DNA of 64,000 nucleotides from Okapia johnstoni (Eukaryota; Chordata; Mammalia; Artiodactyla; Giraffidae), in the NCBI GenBank assembly GCA_024291935.2, contig CM044306.1:1116001-1180000 (forward strand), written 5' to 3'. The stretch's first letter is position 1. Each line of letters starts with the position of its first letter. The position numbers were made by a program, and so were the translations under genes. Shown here piece by piece: positions 1-9,393 of this stretch. The notes beneath the pieces were generated by a model that searched no databases, was not told where the DNA came from, and saw only the letters and a program-made list of their open reading frames with translations.

Positions 1-1019
1 ATGGTGCCATAGATCAGGGTCTGGAAAACCCCTGTCCATACAGAGGAATGCGTGGTGACTTGTATTAACACATAAGTGTTCCTTCCTGAAGTGGTTGGCT
101 CAAGGTCGCAAGCTGAGAACGAAGCCTTTAGCCTCTGGTTAGAGAGCCCCACACGCAGGTGGAAAAGTTGTTCCCATTCACCTGGAAGGCTAGCGGGTTG
201 AAAATGTCTGTGTGGAACCGAGCAGGAAGGTGCTTCTCCCCTGGTGCAGAGACAGACGGAGGGCCCATCCTCGCTGTCTGGGGTGGGGGGGGTGGTGGGA
301 GGGGCGGGAAAAGCTTCGTCCCAGCCGGTGCCACGGTTCCTATTGTCAAGTTACACTCCTGTAACCGGACAGGGAAGCCAGGCTTCGTTTCGTTCCAGGA
401 TGGTGTGTGAAAAAAGTGGGGCGGCCACAGAGATCTGAAGTGGTCTAAGTCATTCAAGTGTCCTTTCTTAGCTTCTCCATCATGAGTAGCGTTCAAAGTG
501 AGAAAAAAAACCTCTACAGTGTTTTAATTGGTTGACCTTAAGTTGACCAGCTGTTTGGGCCTATGGCTTCTTTTTCTTTAGCCATTCTGTAAAAACTCAA
601 GTTGCAGTGACTGAGGGCTGATCCCCACACATCCCCTACCATGGGCCCTGGCATTGCGAGTTCACGCCATCCCTGGGTAGAGGCAGAAACCACAGACCCT
701 GGTCTCGGCGCGTGTCCTGGGCACTCTAGGAGGGTTTCTTATCTTTTGGGGCAAGTTTCCTGTGGATGCCCCCCAGTGGACATTGCTCCGTCCTCCCACT
801 GGGCGGCACACACATCTGTGTGCCCTGCACCGATGACCAGGGGAGGACCATGTGTCCACCAGAGGCAGCTCCCCCGACGCAGGACCCCTGCCCAGTGCCC
901 TCAGCACACGCGGCTGCAGCGTCACCTCTGAAGAAACAGTTTGCAGGCCCCCTGGGCGTGTGTGTGCGCTCTGACCGCTTTCAGATGCTGGACTTGAGGC
1001 TTTTCTGTCTTGTTTTCAG
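1..1019 (+). other. AXIN2: AXIN2 intron upstream of the penultimate coding exon (partial)
   Basis: This stretch lies before the splice acceptor at 1018-1019 and shows no coding segment related to Axin. A pyrimidine-rich tract (tgtcttgttttcag) leads into the acceptor. The preceding exon should end with two bases of a split codon and must lie before the window. No interspersed repeat was recognised. Several frames are open for 80-140 codons because the DNA is GC-rich, but none resembles a known protein. Confidence 0.75.
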
Positions 1020-1187
1020 CCACAAGGAGCCCAAGAAGCTGGCAGGGGTGCATGCACTCCAGGCCAGCGAGCTGGTGGTCACTTACTTCTTCTGCGGGGA
1101 GGAGATCCCCTATCGGCGGATGCTGAAGGCACAGAGCCTGACCTTGGGCCACTTTAAGGAGCAGCTCAGCAAAAAGGGAAACTACCG
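1020..1187 (+). CDS. AXIN2: AXIN2 penultimate coding exon, first part of DIX domain
   Basis: The 168-nt exon starts after an AG acceptor (1018-1019) with the last base of a split codon, and ends at 1187 two bases into an Arg codon before a GTGAGC donor (1188-1193). It encodes HKEPKKLAGVHALQ, then the start of the DIX domain (ELVVTYFFCGEEIPYRRML, then a segment ending SKKGNYR). The YFFCGE.IPYR and LTLGHFKEQL elements are typical of Axin DIX domains. The wording matches AXIN2 rather than AXIN1, whose C-terminus differs. AXIN2 is a cytoplasmic scaffold of the beta-catenin destruction complex and a negative-feedback target of Wnt signalling. The DIX domain mediates head-to-tail polymerisation and Dishevelled binding. 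Upstream RGS-like, GSK3 and beta-catenin binding regions are outside the window. Confidence 0.96.
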
Positions 1188-3838
1188 GTGAGCGTCCTGA
1201 GGCTTTCCTCTGCTCCAGAGTCAGTTTGCCCAGAACCAAGAGCCAGGATCACCTCTCGGCCCAGCCAGGCCTGGAGGGGCCAGATGGGAGGGCTACTTGA
1301 GGCTTCGCTCTGTCTCCTTTCCTCCGTCTTCCCCACCCCGCCGTCCCCCAGGCCTGCTCTCCCCGTCTGCATGGTGCAGACCGCGCCCTGGCGTGCCAGC
1401 CCCGGGCGTCCTTGGTCACTTTTCTCTCGCCTTGTCTGGTTCATCCCGAGTCCTGGCTGGCCTTGTCGGCCGCCTCCATCCCAGAGGCGTACGTGGGTTG
1501 TGTCCCGGGTGCCATGTGCAGGGCCGGGACGAGGAGTGGGGAGCAGTGGGGGGCATGGGTCAGAGAGGAGCCCAGCTCGGGTGCAGAAGCTGCCACCCCA
1601 GTGCCCCCTTGAGTGAGGATGGGACTGTGAGAACTTTAGCATCCCTTAGCAAGTAACCTGCTGGGTGCACACCGTCTCTGGACCCACTGAGCCCACCTCC
1701 AGGGCCCAAGACCCCCGCCCTTCAGAGCAGGCCCCCAGCAGCCCAGAATGACTTGGTTTGCAGGGAAGGGAGTAGGGCTCGGGGCCGGGACCATGCCGGT
1801 GATGGACCACAAGCCTTGGGCCAGGCTGGTGGTTCATACCTGGGCAGAGACGGTTCTGGAGATGAACAGAATGGGAAACAGGCCTGGCTTATCTTGCACA
1901 GACCCAGTGAGGGTAGCAGCACAGGTGCCCCTCCAGGGACCCATCTGGATCTCAGCTTTGGCGCAGCTGGCCCTTGTGTGGGACCACGGGTGACCTTCCG
2001 TGGGGCCCGGAGCAGGGAGCAGGGGCAGCCCCCGCCTGGGCACTCCAGCCACATCTGGCCCTGATCCTTTCTGCCCTGAGGCGTGCTCAGCGAGCCAGGC
2101 TTTGAAGCCCCGGCAGTCCTCTAATGCGCAGATTCTGCTCGCACATTCCTTGCTGATTGGATCAGGCTGTGGCGAGCGGGCCCTCCCTGCCACCCTTCTG
2201 GGCCGGAGCCAGACCCCTGGCCCCTGGTCTTCTCAGCCCATGTGCTGCCGCACACTCACCTTGCCCCCCACCGAAAGCTCAGCAAGGTTGGGGCCGAGGA
2301 GCGGGCTGCAGAGCAGGGCTGTGGGGGGAGCCACCCTCAGAGGCCAGATGCCCGGGAAGCAGGTCATGAAGCAGGTCGCGGTGGCGAGAAGCTAAGGGCT
2401 GCGCCTTTGAAGTCTCGGGGTCGGGGGAGGCCGGGGCCACGCACAGGCCTCTGCCCCCTGAAGGAGGTTGCAGTTATGGACACGGTCACTGCGTGTCTCT
2501 GCTCAGAGAGGCTGGGAAGCCACCCCGCTCTGCTCCATGCTGACCCTGAGGGCTGTGGGCCTGGGGTGCCAGGGGCATCGGAGCCTCTCCAGGGAAACAA
2601 AACTGTTGTCCCCCCCCCACCCGCCCATCCACAGTGCCCTGTCTCGGGCGGGCTACCCAGGACCGGCGTCTGCAGCGCTGACCCCCTGGAGCCAGGCTGG
2701 AAACCTGTGGAGCCCAGCCCCTTGACTACCTCCAGCTGTCTCACCGTATTTAGCCTTATTGGCTGTGCAAGTACTTGGCCTGCCTTCACGGAAGAGCAGA
2801 GACATTTAGCGCCAACCCAGGGGGCTGTGGAAAAGCTTTTTAAAGAGGAAAGATAAAAACAGAACCACTGTAACTCTGAGACACAATTAGAAATTTTTTT
2901 TTTGAGAAGCTGTTCCCCTCCCCCAGGGGACTTTTGACTCCCCCCTGCCCCCCAGTGGCCTTTGCTGCCTGAAGATGACAGCCTTCAGGGAGTAGTTCAG
3001 TCCGTCTGAGGGGTCTCCCGGGGGACAGGGGAGGCAGAGGACTTGGCGTGGTGTCCAGGCAGGGGCACGGCTGGGCCAGGCAGGCGGGACAGCAGTCGTT
3101 TCAGACGTGACCCTCCTGGGACAGGCTGGTCATCTGCGCCCGTGCCATCAAGTGGCTTTAAGAAGGAAGGCCGGGGTGGGACCCAAGGGCCTTTCTATCC
3201 ACGGCAGGATAGGGGCCTTTGGTGTTTGACCTTGGGGCAGTGGAGGGAGGGGACCGGGGCGGAGGGGAGAGCAGCCAGGGTCTCAGTGGCCCCGTGAAGC
3301 GGGGAGCTGCCCACCTCCCGCGGTGGCCAGAGCGGAAGCAGCCAGTCCTGACCCTGGCTGTGCCCGAGACCAGTCGGGCACTGGCGGGTGGGGAGGATCA
3401 CAGGTCCCGGCCTCCTGCAGGCTTCACAGGGTCAGATGGCTGAGTCTGGGGGCTCTTTGAGGGGCCCTCTCCCCAGGCTGCCCCTACAGGTGAACTCCAA
3501 GCATGCTTTGCCCCCTCCGCCCCCCCAAAAAATTAAAAAACTGGGGAGAAGCAGCTCTCTTCGTCAAGTGACAGTCCTGGACTGAAGGCTGCCAACGCTG
3601 TTGGCAGCTATGGGGGGTGGGGGAAAGGGGGCCTGGCCACCACCTCCAGGCCGCCTTCCTGGCTTTGCCCTTCACCCAGCCCAGGCGGCTCTCATGGTAG
3701 ATCCCAGGGGCGATTTCCCTGCCGGCCCCATGCAGCAGCCCTCTCGAGACCCTTTGGTCCCCCCGTGTTGACAAAACTCTTCTCAAGCCAGGTAGAAAGT
3801 GCAACTTCACCAAGCACATGTTGGGTTTTCCCTTTAAG
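1188..3838 (+). other. AXIN2: AXIN2 last intron
   Basis: The intron is bounded by donor GTGAGC at 1188 and an acceptor at 3837-3838 after the tract ttttccctttaag. It is phase 2, so the exons join to complete the Arg codon. It is GC-rich with short homopolymer runs (for example 2609-2620 and 3523-3532), and I recognised no SINE or LINE. That contrasts strongly with the repeat-dense DNA downstream of the gene. Confidence 0.85.
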
Positions 3839-3965
3839 GTATTACTTCAAAAAGGCGAGCGACGAGTTCGCATGCGGAGCGGTGTTCGAGGAGGTCTGGG
3901 ATGACGAGGTGGTCTTGCCCATGTACGAGGGCCGCATCCTGGGCAAGGTGGAGAGGATCGACTGA
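3839..3965 (+). CDS. AXIN2: AXIN2 terminal coding exon, end of DIX domain and stop
   Basis: The exon begins with the last base of the split Arg codon and reads [19 protein letters not shown], continues through [16 protein letters not shown] and ends KVERID followed by TGA at 3963-3965. The YYFKK..DEF segment, the acidic FEEV.DDE segment and the [11 protein letters not shown] end are the second half of the DIX fold and are characteristic of the AXIN2 C-terminus. The reading frame is intact across both exons, so this looks like the functional gene and not a processed copy: the intron is present and the splice sites are canonical. Codons are strongly GC-ending and rich in CpG, unlike the AT-rich distal 3' UTR. 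Confidence 0.97.
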
Positions 3966-4400
3966 GCCCCTGCCCCGGCCCTCCTGCGCCGGGGCGACCA
4001 CGACCGCGCCTCGCGAAGGAAGCGCAAACCCGCAAACCGCTTTCCACCCCCGGGCCTCCGGGAGGGCGGGGGCCGGTCTTCACCGTTTCATTCTGCGCGG
4101 GGCGCTGCGGGGAAGAGCCGGAACTGCTTGTTAGAAACGTGACCACTCGGCGCCCGCGATGCTGACTCTGCTGCCGCGTGTGCTGTGTGACTTCCCGGGC
4201 TGTAAATCCGCCCCCGGCTCACCTGGACAGGAGTCCCTGCTGGTATTTATTGAACAGGCTCCCCGCGCCCACACAGGTTCCCCGCGCCCAGCGTGTGGAC
4301 GCGGGAGAGGGAGTTTCGTGGTTCTCTGTCACCAAGAATTAAGCTCCGCGTGAAGACAGACTGTTCAGGGTGGCGCCCTGCCGTCCGCACACGCGGAAAT
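3845..4400. promoter_or_regulatory. CpG-rich patch over AXIN2 terminal exon and proximal 3' UTR
   Basis: By hand count there are roughly 40 CpG dinucleotides between 3841 and 4200, in DNA above 60% GC, which meets the usual CpG-island criteria. It covers the terminal coding exon and proximal 3' UTR, not a promoter of AXIN2 itself. Whether it has promoter or methylation significance cannot be told from sequence. Confidence 0.6.
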
Positions 4401-4833
4401 TGCTGCGTTTTCCGCCTGCGCCCCCGCCCCGGGGGCTGCTGCTTTGTCATAAAGGCCTGGTGTGGGGGTCCTGTCGATGGGATGATCGTTGTGGGGCGAC
4501 GGAGCCTCCCTGGGGCCCAGGTTCATCCTGTGACTTCTGGGGCTCCCCACCAAGGCCCGCGCCGCCCCCCGCAATGGCCGACGCCTGCTGCAGCCCTGTG
4601 GTTCGACGTGTGCTTTTATGGACATAGCGGTCCTTGGCGTTTTTTACAGATTAGTCTCTGGACCCCAGCCGTTCCGGAAGCTACTCCTCACCTCATCCCC
4701 GCCCTGCAAAGATGCGAACAGCTTTGGGAAGACGGCCGAGCACCCTCCCTGCAGACACCTTCCTGTTGGCCTTGGGGTTTTCACGTTAACTTATAACTGC
4801 ATTCTGTCGGCCGTCGTCCCCTGAACCCGCGTC

Positions 4834-4841
4834 TGTATATA
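4834..4841 (+). promoter_or_regulatory. Pumilio-type element in AXIN2 3' UTR
   Basis: TGTATATA exactly fits the Pumilio recognition element UGUANAUA and sits in the AT-rich part of the 3' UTR, about 870 nt after the stop. Binding would be expected to lower mRNA stability. This is a motif match only. Confidence 0.4.
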
Positions 4842-5142
4842 TTGTACGGAGAGAGTACTCACCCACTGTCTCTGGAGCTTGACCTTGAATCAGTACAGTA
4901 CCTGTACCTGCACGGTGCCCGTGCCGTGTGTCGCCCTATATTGAGGGCTCCAGCTTTCCCTTGTTTTTTGAAAGGGGTTTATGTATAAATATATTTTATG
5001 CCTTTTTATTACAAGTCTTGTACTCAATGACTTTTGCCATGGCATTTTGTTCTACTTATACTGTAAATTATGCATTATAAAGAGTTCATTTAAGGAAAAT
5101 TACTTGGTACAATAATTATTGTAATTAAGAGATGTAGCCTTT

Positions 5143-5148
5143 ATTAAA
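5143..5148 (+). terminator. AXIN2: Probable AXIN2 polyadenylation signal (ATTAAA)
   Basis: ATTAAA, the commonest variant of AATAAA, is followed within about 20 nt by T-rich sequence (5151-5160). The sequence then changes character. This is the best candidate for the 3' end of the transcript. Confidence 0.65.
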
Positions 5149-5165
5149 ATTTTATATTTTTCAAA

Positions 5166-5795
5166 ATATCGGCCTCACCTTTGAGTTCACGGGGTGGAAT
5201 TGGGAGAGTGGCACCCTTTTGTACATCAGCACCTTTGCTTGATTTTTTCCCACCTGGCTTGAATGCATTTCTCTCTGAGCTGGAGGTCTTCTTACCTGAT
5301 TGATGTTTTGGAAAATTTCTTCCAAGTCACTGGGTTGCTGACTGGCTGAGGGTTTTCTCATGGAGGAGCAGGTGTGGACAGCATCTCTGAAGTTCTCCCT
5401 TTCTACCACCTGACTCAGCCTCTTGCTCCCAGGCAGCTACCTGCCACCTGGCCAGGGAGGTACAGGTGACAAGGGTCTGGGGTAGGGTCCTTCCAGGAGC
5501 ACTTGCATCTCAGGAGGTGTGTCGGGGATGAGCAACCTCTGGAGATGGTGAGCAGATCGTGACTGCCCATGGGGTGAGGGAACCACCTCCATCTCAGGGC
5601 CCATCAGCCACCCTCCCCTGGCTGGGTAGACCAGATGGTTGGGTGAGGAGCACACCCTGGTCACAGGACAGTTCTCTTTGTGGGCTGCCCTTCATCCAAC
5701 AAACATCCCCTTCCCATGCACAGAGCACTCAGGGCCAGGCCACATTTCAGATCCCGGAGAGCAAGTCCATATAGAGGAGTGCTAGGATGAACCCT
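5166..5795. other. Downstream flank of AXIN2, no gene seen
   Basis: No recognised repeat or gene. One frame on the minus strand is open for 82 codons (5161-5409), but it resembles no known protein. Confidence 0.4.
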
Positions 5796-5799
5796 TTCT

Positions 5800-6282
5800 G
5801 AAATAAGGGGGAAATGTGTGGGGGGCGGGGAGTAAATTAGGAGTGTGGGGTTAGCATGCACACATACTATATATAAAATAGATAACCAGCAAGGACCTAC
5901 TGTTGGGCTTCTGGTGGCTCAGACGGTAAAGAATCTGCCTGCAGTGCAGGAGACCTGGGTTTGATCCCTGAGTCGGGAAGATCCCTGGAGAAGGGAAAGG
6001 CCTGTATTATGGCCTGGAGAATCCCATGGACAGAGGACAGTGGTGGACTACAGCCCATAGGATAGCAGAGTCGGACATGACTGAGCAACTAACACTTTCA
6101 AGGACCTACTGTATAGCACAGTCTACTCAGTATCCTGTAATAACCCGTAACATAGAATCTGAAAAAAAAAAAAAATATATATATATATATATGACAATCA
6201 CTTTGCTGCACATCTGAAACTAATACAATGCTGTAAATCAGCTATACTTGAAAATAAAATTTTAAATATTTTTTAAGTTTAA
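5800..6282 (+). mobile_element. L1 3' UTR (cetartiodactyl type), interrupted by a SINE
   Basis: It contains the common artiodactyl L1 tail pattern: AAATTAGGAGT, then TATATATAAAATAGATAACCAG, CCTGTAATAACC, GAATCTGAAAAA, CACTTTGCTG and AAACTAATACAATG, ending A-rich. A Bov-tA sits inside at 5904-6098. An (AT)n tract (about 6173-6192) has grown from the A-rich part. Confidence 0.75.
5904..6098 (+). mobile_element. Bov-tA SINE with 14-bp target duplication
   Basis: A tRNA-like head (GGGCTTCTGGTGGCTCAGAC; B-box-like GGTTTGATCCC) is followed by the BovB-related 3' part (CGGACATGACTGAGCAACT). The direct repeat CAAGGACCTACTGT flanks it at 5890-5903 and 6099-6112, a perfect 14-bp target duplication within the host L1 tail. 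Confidence 0.9.
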
Positions 6283-6290
6283 AAAAGAAA

Positions 6291-6765
6291 GTCTACAATA
6301 AATGCTGGAGAGGATGTAAGGAAAAGGGAGCCCTCCTGCTCTGTTGGTGGGAACGTAAGTTGGGGCAGCCACTGTGGAGAACAGTATGGAGTCTCCTCAG
6401 AAATCTAAAAGTAGAGTTATCACACAACCAAAATTCCCACTCCTGGGCATGCACCCTGAGAAAACCAGCATCCAAAAAGAAACGGACCCCAACTTTCACA
6501 GCAGCACTGTACGCAATAGCCAACATGTGGAACGACCTGAGTGTCCATCGAGAGAGGAACGGGTGAAGAAGGTGCGGTCCATACGCACGATGGGATAGTA
6601 ACTGCCCACAAAAATGAAATCACGTCATTTGCAGGAATGAGGAAGGACCTAGAGGTGATCTTACAAAGCGAAGTAAATCAGAAAAAGACAAATACCATAC
6701 GATATCACTTATATGTGGGATCTAAAATATGAGACAAATGAGGTTATCTACGAAGAAAAAGCTTT
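6291..6765 (+). mobile_element. L1 fragment: end of ORF2 region and start of 3' UTR
   Basis: The order of landmarks is that of a mammalian L1: GGAGAGGATGT, TTGGTGGGAACGTAA, CACTGTGGAGAACAGTATGG, CACTCCTGGGCAT, GCAATAGCCAACATGTGG, ATCACTTATATGTGG. The copy is diverged, with no open frame. It ends at about 6765 without a poly-A tail and without the 3' tail type seen just upstream. Confidence 0.75.
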
Positions 6766-7102
6766 GACGGCAGTTGGCTGTGACTTCTCACGAGATGGGT
6801 CTGTGGAGGGTCAGGCTGGCTTCTTGCTGCTGCTGGAAGCTGGTGTGGGCAGACCAGGCAGAGGAGGGCAGGGTCCTGGCCACGGGGCGCTGGGGGCCGG
6901 TCTGGCTTGCACTGTGCACCTCCGCGCGGAGGTGTGATGGGGCCGCTCCTGGGCAGCTGGTGAGGGTGCGAGCGCGTCCAGGCTGCAGGACTCTCTGATC
7001 TTGGTCCTCAAGATGCAGGTGGCTGCAGCCCTCCCCTCCTGACGGATGGGAGCTCACAGCCAGGGTGCCCCAAACCCACTCCCAGAATCGTAGGGTTCTT
7101 TC

Positions 7103-7272
7103 CAACCTGAAAATCCGCCTGCAATGCGGGAAACCCCAGTTTGATTCCTGGGTCAGGAAGATCCCTGGAGAAGGCATAGGCCTCCCAGTCCAGTATTCTG
7201 GCCCGGAGAATTCCATGGACTGTATAGGCCGTGGGGTCGCAAAGAATCAGGCACAACTGAGCGACTTTCACT
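7103..7272 (+). mobile_element. Bov-tA SINE, 5'-truncated
   Basis: It starts inside the tRNA-like head (AATCCGCCTGCAATGCGGG) and keeps GATCCCTGGAGAAGG and the 3' end CACAACTGAGCGACTTTCAC. Confidence 0.85.
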
Positions 7273-8146
7273 TCCAATATGAGGAATGAAGAGATTCAAG
7301 CTGGTGATGTGGTGGGGGAGCTTTTCAACCTCAGACCTCTTGATTCCTCACGTAAGAGTCATGAGTTCTGACACGGGCCTGGGGTTTGGAAGAACCTGAA
7401 CACACGTCCCAGAGCCACTGCCTCGGTGGGAAGCTCCCCAGCAGCATCTGTGAGGCAGAAACCAGACGCAATGGCCACTCGTGTTCACACCTCTTCTCAC
7501 TGTGACAGTCAGCTCCTCACCGGCGGGAACTGGCCTCTGGGATCCTCGAACCCTGACTTTGTCTGCAGAATCAACTGTGCCTTCCTCCGACGAGAGGGTC
7601 TATGGTTTTATCCGAATATTCCAAAGGAAAGGGTAGAAAGCAAGACCTCCCTCCTCCAGCCCCGCCGGATTTCCACTGGGAGCTGGCGATTCACAGCTAC
7701 CCACCCCGGACACCCCACCCCAGGGAGGCCCGGGGCCCTGAAGGGGCACTCCTCTGGTGCTTCGCCACCTCCCCTCTCTAAGCGCCAGCTGCCCAGCGGT
7801 TCACCTACCTCGTCTTCATTTCCTGGGTGCTTCCGGAAGCTCTGGCCCCCTTTGCTGATTGATCGCTCTCCAGTTCATCAGAGGAGCGCGCAGACCGCGT
7901 GCCCGAGTCCACCCTGGGCTGGCGGGAACTCTTGCAGCTCCATCCTCACTCCCTCGATCAGTATTAAGAAATCCCCCCCAATCCTGCTGCCACATCTGGG
8001 CGCTGGTGTCCCCTTCCCCTGGCCTGGCACGGAACCGGGAGAGGCGGGGGTCACGGCGCTGGCTGGGGAGGCGGAGACATTCCAGCTGGAGCCTCGCTTT
8101 GGCCCCAGCGCATTGAAGATTTGTCTTGATTAAGTTTGAGCTTGCA
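7273..8146. other. Intergenic stretch, no gene recognised
   Basis: A 235-codon open frame at 7426-8133 (+) has a low-complexity, Pro/Ser-rich translation with no recognisable family and no splice or promoter context. I regard it as chance in GC-rich DNA. Confidence 0.4.
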
Positions 8147-8335
8147 CTAGGGGTCCCGAGCCTCCAGGCTACAGACCGGTACCTCCTGTCAGATCAGCGA
8201 TAGCGTGAGATTACAGATAAAGTGCACCTTACCCGTAACGCACTTGAGTCATCCTGAAACCGTCCCCACCCCCGTCCATGGAAAAACCGTCTTCCCCAAA
8301 CCGCTCCCGGGTGCCACAAAGGTTGGGGGCTGCTG
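8147..8335 (-). mobile_element. Short hAT-like DNA transposon relic, inverted relative to its neighbour
   Basis: Its ends are near-inverted repeats of the CAGnGGTCCCCAACC type: CTAGGGGTCCCGAGCC on the left, GGTTGGGGGCTGCTG on the right. The interior (CGCTCCCGGGTGCCAC) matches the second copy at 8777-8962 in reverse. No target duplication was found. Confidence 0.6.
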
Positions 8336-8776
8336 CCCTCCACAGTACCTGGAAATTCTCTGCAGCCCCTCACTGGGGGAGGGGGCGGTTCACAGGGAGA
8401 CTGGGGCCTTGCATAAAGGACCCTGTTTTCTTCTTTTCCACCCCCAGGATATGTTGGGATTATAATCATATTGTTAAAAGGAAGGAAATTGGAAGTTACC
8501 CCAGAGAAAATATTTCAGTCTATTTGAATAATTAGGTAAGATTGGGTTTTTTGCTGTTGCTGATTGGTCTTTTTTTTTAAGATCCTTTTTCTTTACCTTT
8601 AGTAAATAATTTGGTTGTACAGAAACTCCCAAAATTACATAGAAGCTTCAAAAGAGTGGTTTACATCTTTCTTAGAAATTATCTCACTTTATCAACCAGA
8701 TGTTCTAAACATCTGATAGAGCCTCTGTTCTCTGGGACTTGTCCTAGGAAGTGGGCAGGAGTGACTTGGTTTAAAA

Positions 8777-8962
8777 CAGCAGTTCCCAACCTTTGCAGCA
8801 CCAGGAACCAGTTTCGTAGAAGACAGCTTTTGCATGGACCCAGGAGTGGGGGGTGGTTTCAGGATGATTCAAGGGTATTACATTTATTGTGTGCTTTATT
8901 ATTGTTACATCAGCTCCACCTCAGGTCATCAGGCATTAGATCCTGGAGTCTGGGGGCCCCTG
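8777..8962 (+). mobile_element. Short hAT-like DNA transposon relic with 8-bp target duplication
   Basis: It starts CAGCAGTTCCCAACC and ends GGGGGCCCCTG. Flanks GTTTAAAA (8769-8776) and GTGTAAAA (8963-8970) form an 8-bp duplication with one mismatch, the length expected for hAT elements. It has no coding capacity. Confidence 0.65.
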
Positions 8963-9128
8963 GTGTAAAACACACACACACAGCACCACCAGCGCCCCTG
9001 GAAACAAGGCCAAACGCATCACATTCTGGTGAATGTGGGCTGTTCCCGGAACCATCCCAGGGAGTGGGCAGCTCGGGTGCTAGACTGGTTCCCAATGGAC
9101 AGAATTTGCACAGAACTGTAGGGAGACT

Positions 9129-9262
9129 AGGAGAAGGCAATGGCACCCCACTCCAGTACTCTTGCCTGGAAAATCCCATGGACGGAGGAGCCGGGTAGGC
9201 TACAGCCCATGGGGTCGCACAGAGTCGGACACGACTGAAGCGACTTAGCAGCAGCAGCAGCA
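9129..9262 (+). mobile_element. Bov-A2-type SINE with AGC tail
   Basis: It contains GAGAAGGCAATGGCACCCCA, TTGCCTGGAAAATCCCATGG and CGGACACGACTGAAGCGAC, and ends in (AGC)n. The 11-bp repeat GTAGGGAGACT at 9118-9128 and 9263-9273 is its target duplication. Confidence 0.9.
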
Positions 9263-9273
9263 GTAGGGAGACT

Positions 9274-9325
9274 GTGTGTGTGCGTGTGTGTGTGTTGGGT
9301 AGAATTTGCACAGAACTTTAGGGAG

Positions 9326-9391
<66 letters not shown>
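9274..9391 (+). repeat. (TG)n microsatellites with an intervening 28-bp duplicate
   Basis: Two TG tracts (9274-9295 and 9330-9391) are separated by a 28-bp segment (9301-9328). That segment repeats 9101-9128 with one mismatch, so a local duplication of host DNA preceded or accompanied TG expansion. Frames translating as CV repeats are artefacts. Confidence 0.9.

Positions 9392-9393
<2 letters not shown>

Larger units (their letters stand above)
3966..5165 (+). other. AXIN2: AXIN2 3' UTR
   Basis: The UTR runs from the stop codon to a probable cleavage site near 5165. The first 500 bases are CpG-rich. The distal 350 bases are AT-rich, with TATAAATATATTTTATG around 4983-5000 and a conserved-looking run before the end. 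An ATTAAA signal lies at 5143-5148. No repeats were recognised inside. The 3' end is inferred from the signal and the switch to unrelated sequence; no transcript evidence is available here. Confidence 0.8.

Noticed and set aside
1..1019. An upstream AXIN2 coding exon within the window
   Set aside because: I scanned all plus-strand frames before the acceptor at 1018 and found no Axin-like segment ending in a donor of the required phase.
5904..5990. tRNA-like heads with B-box-like GGTTCGATCCC in many places
   Set aside because: These are the 5' parts of Bov-tA and CHR SINEs. None folds as a complete, undamaged tRNA gene in its own right.
7426..8133. A 235-codon open frame
   Set aside because: Low-complexity Pro/Ser-rich translation with no family resemblance, and no start context, splice or polyadenylation evidence.
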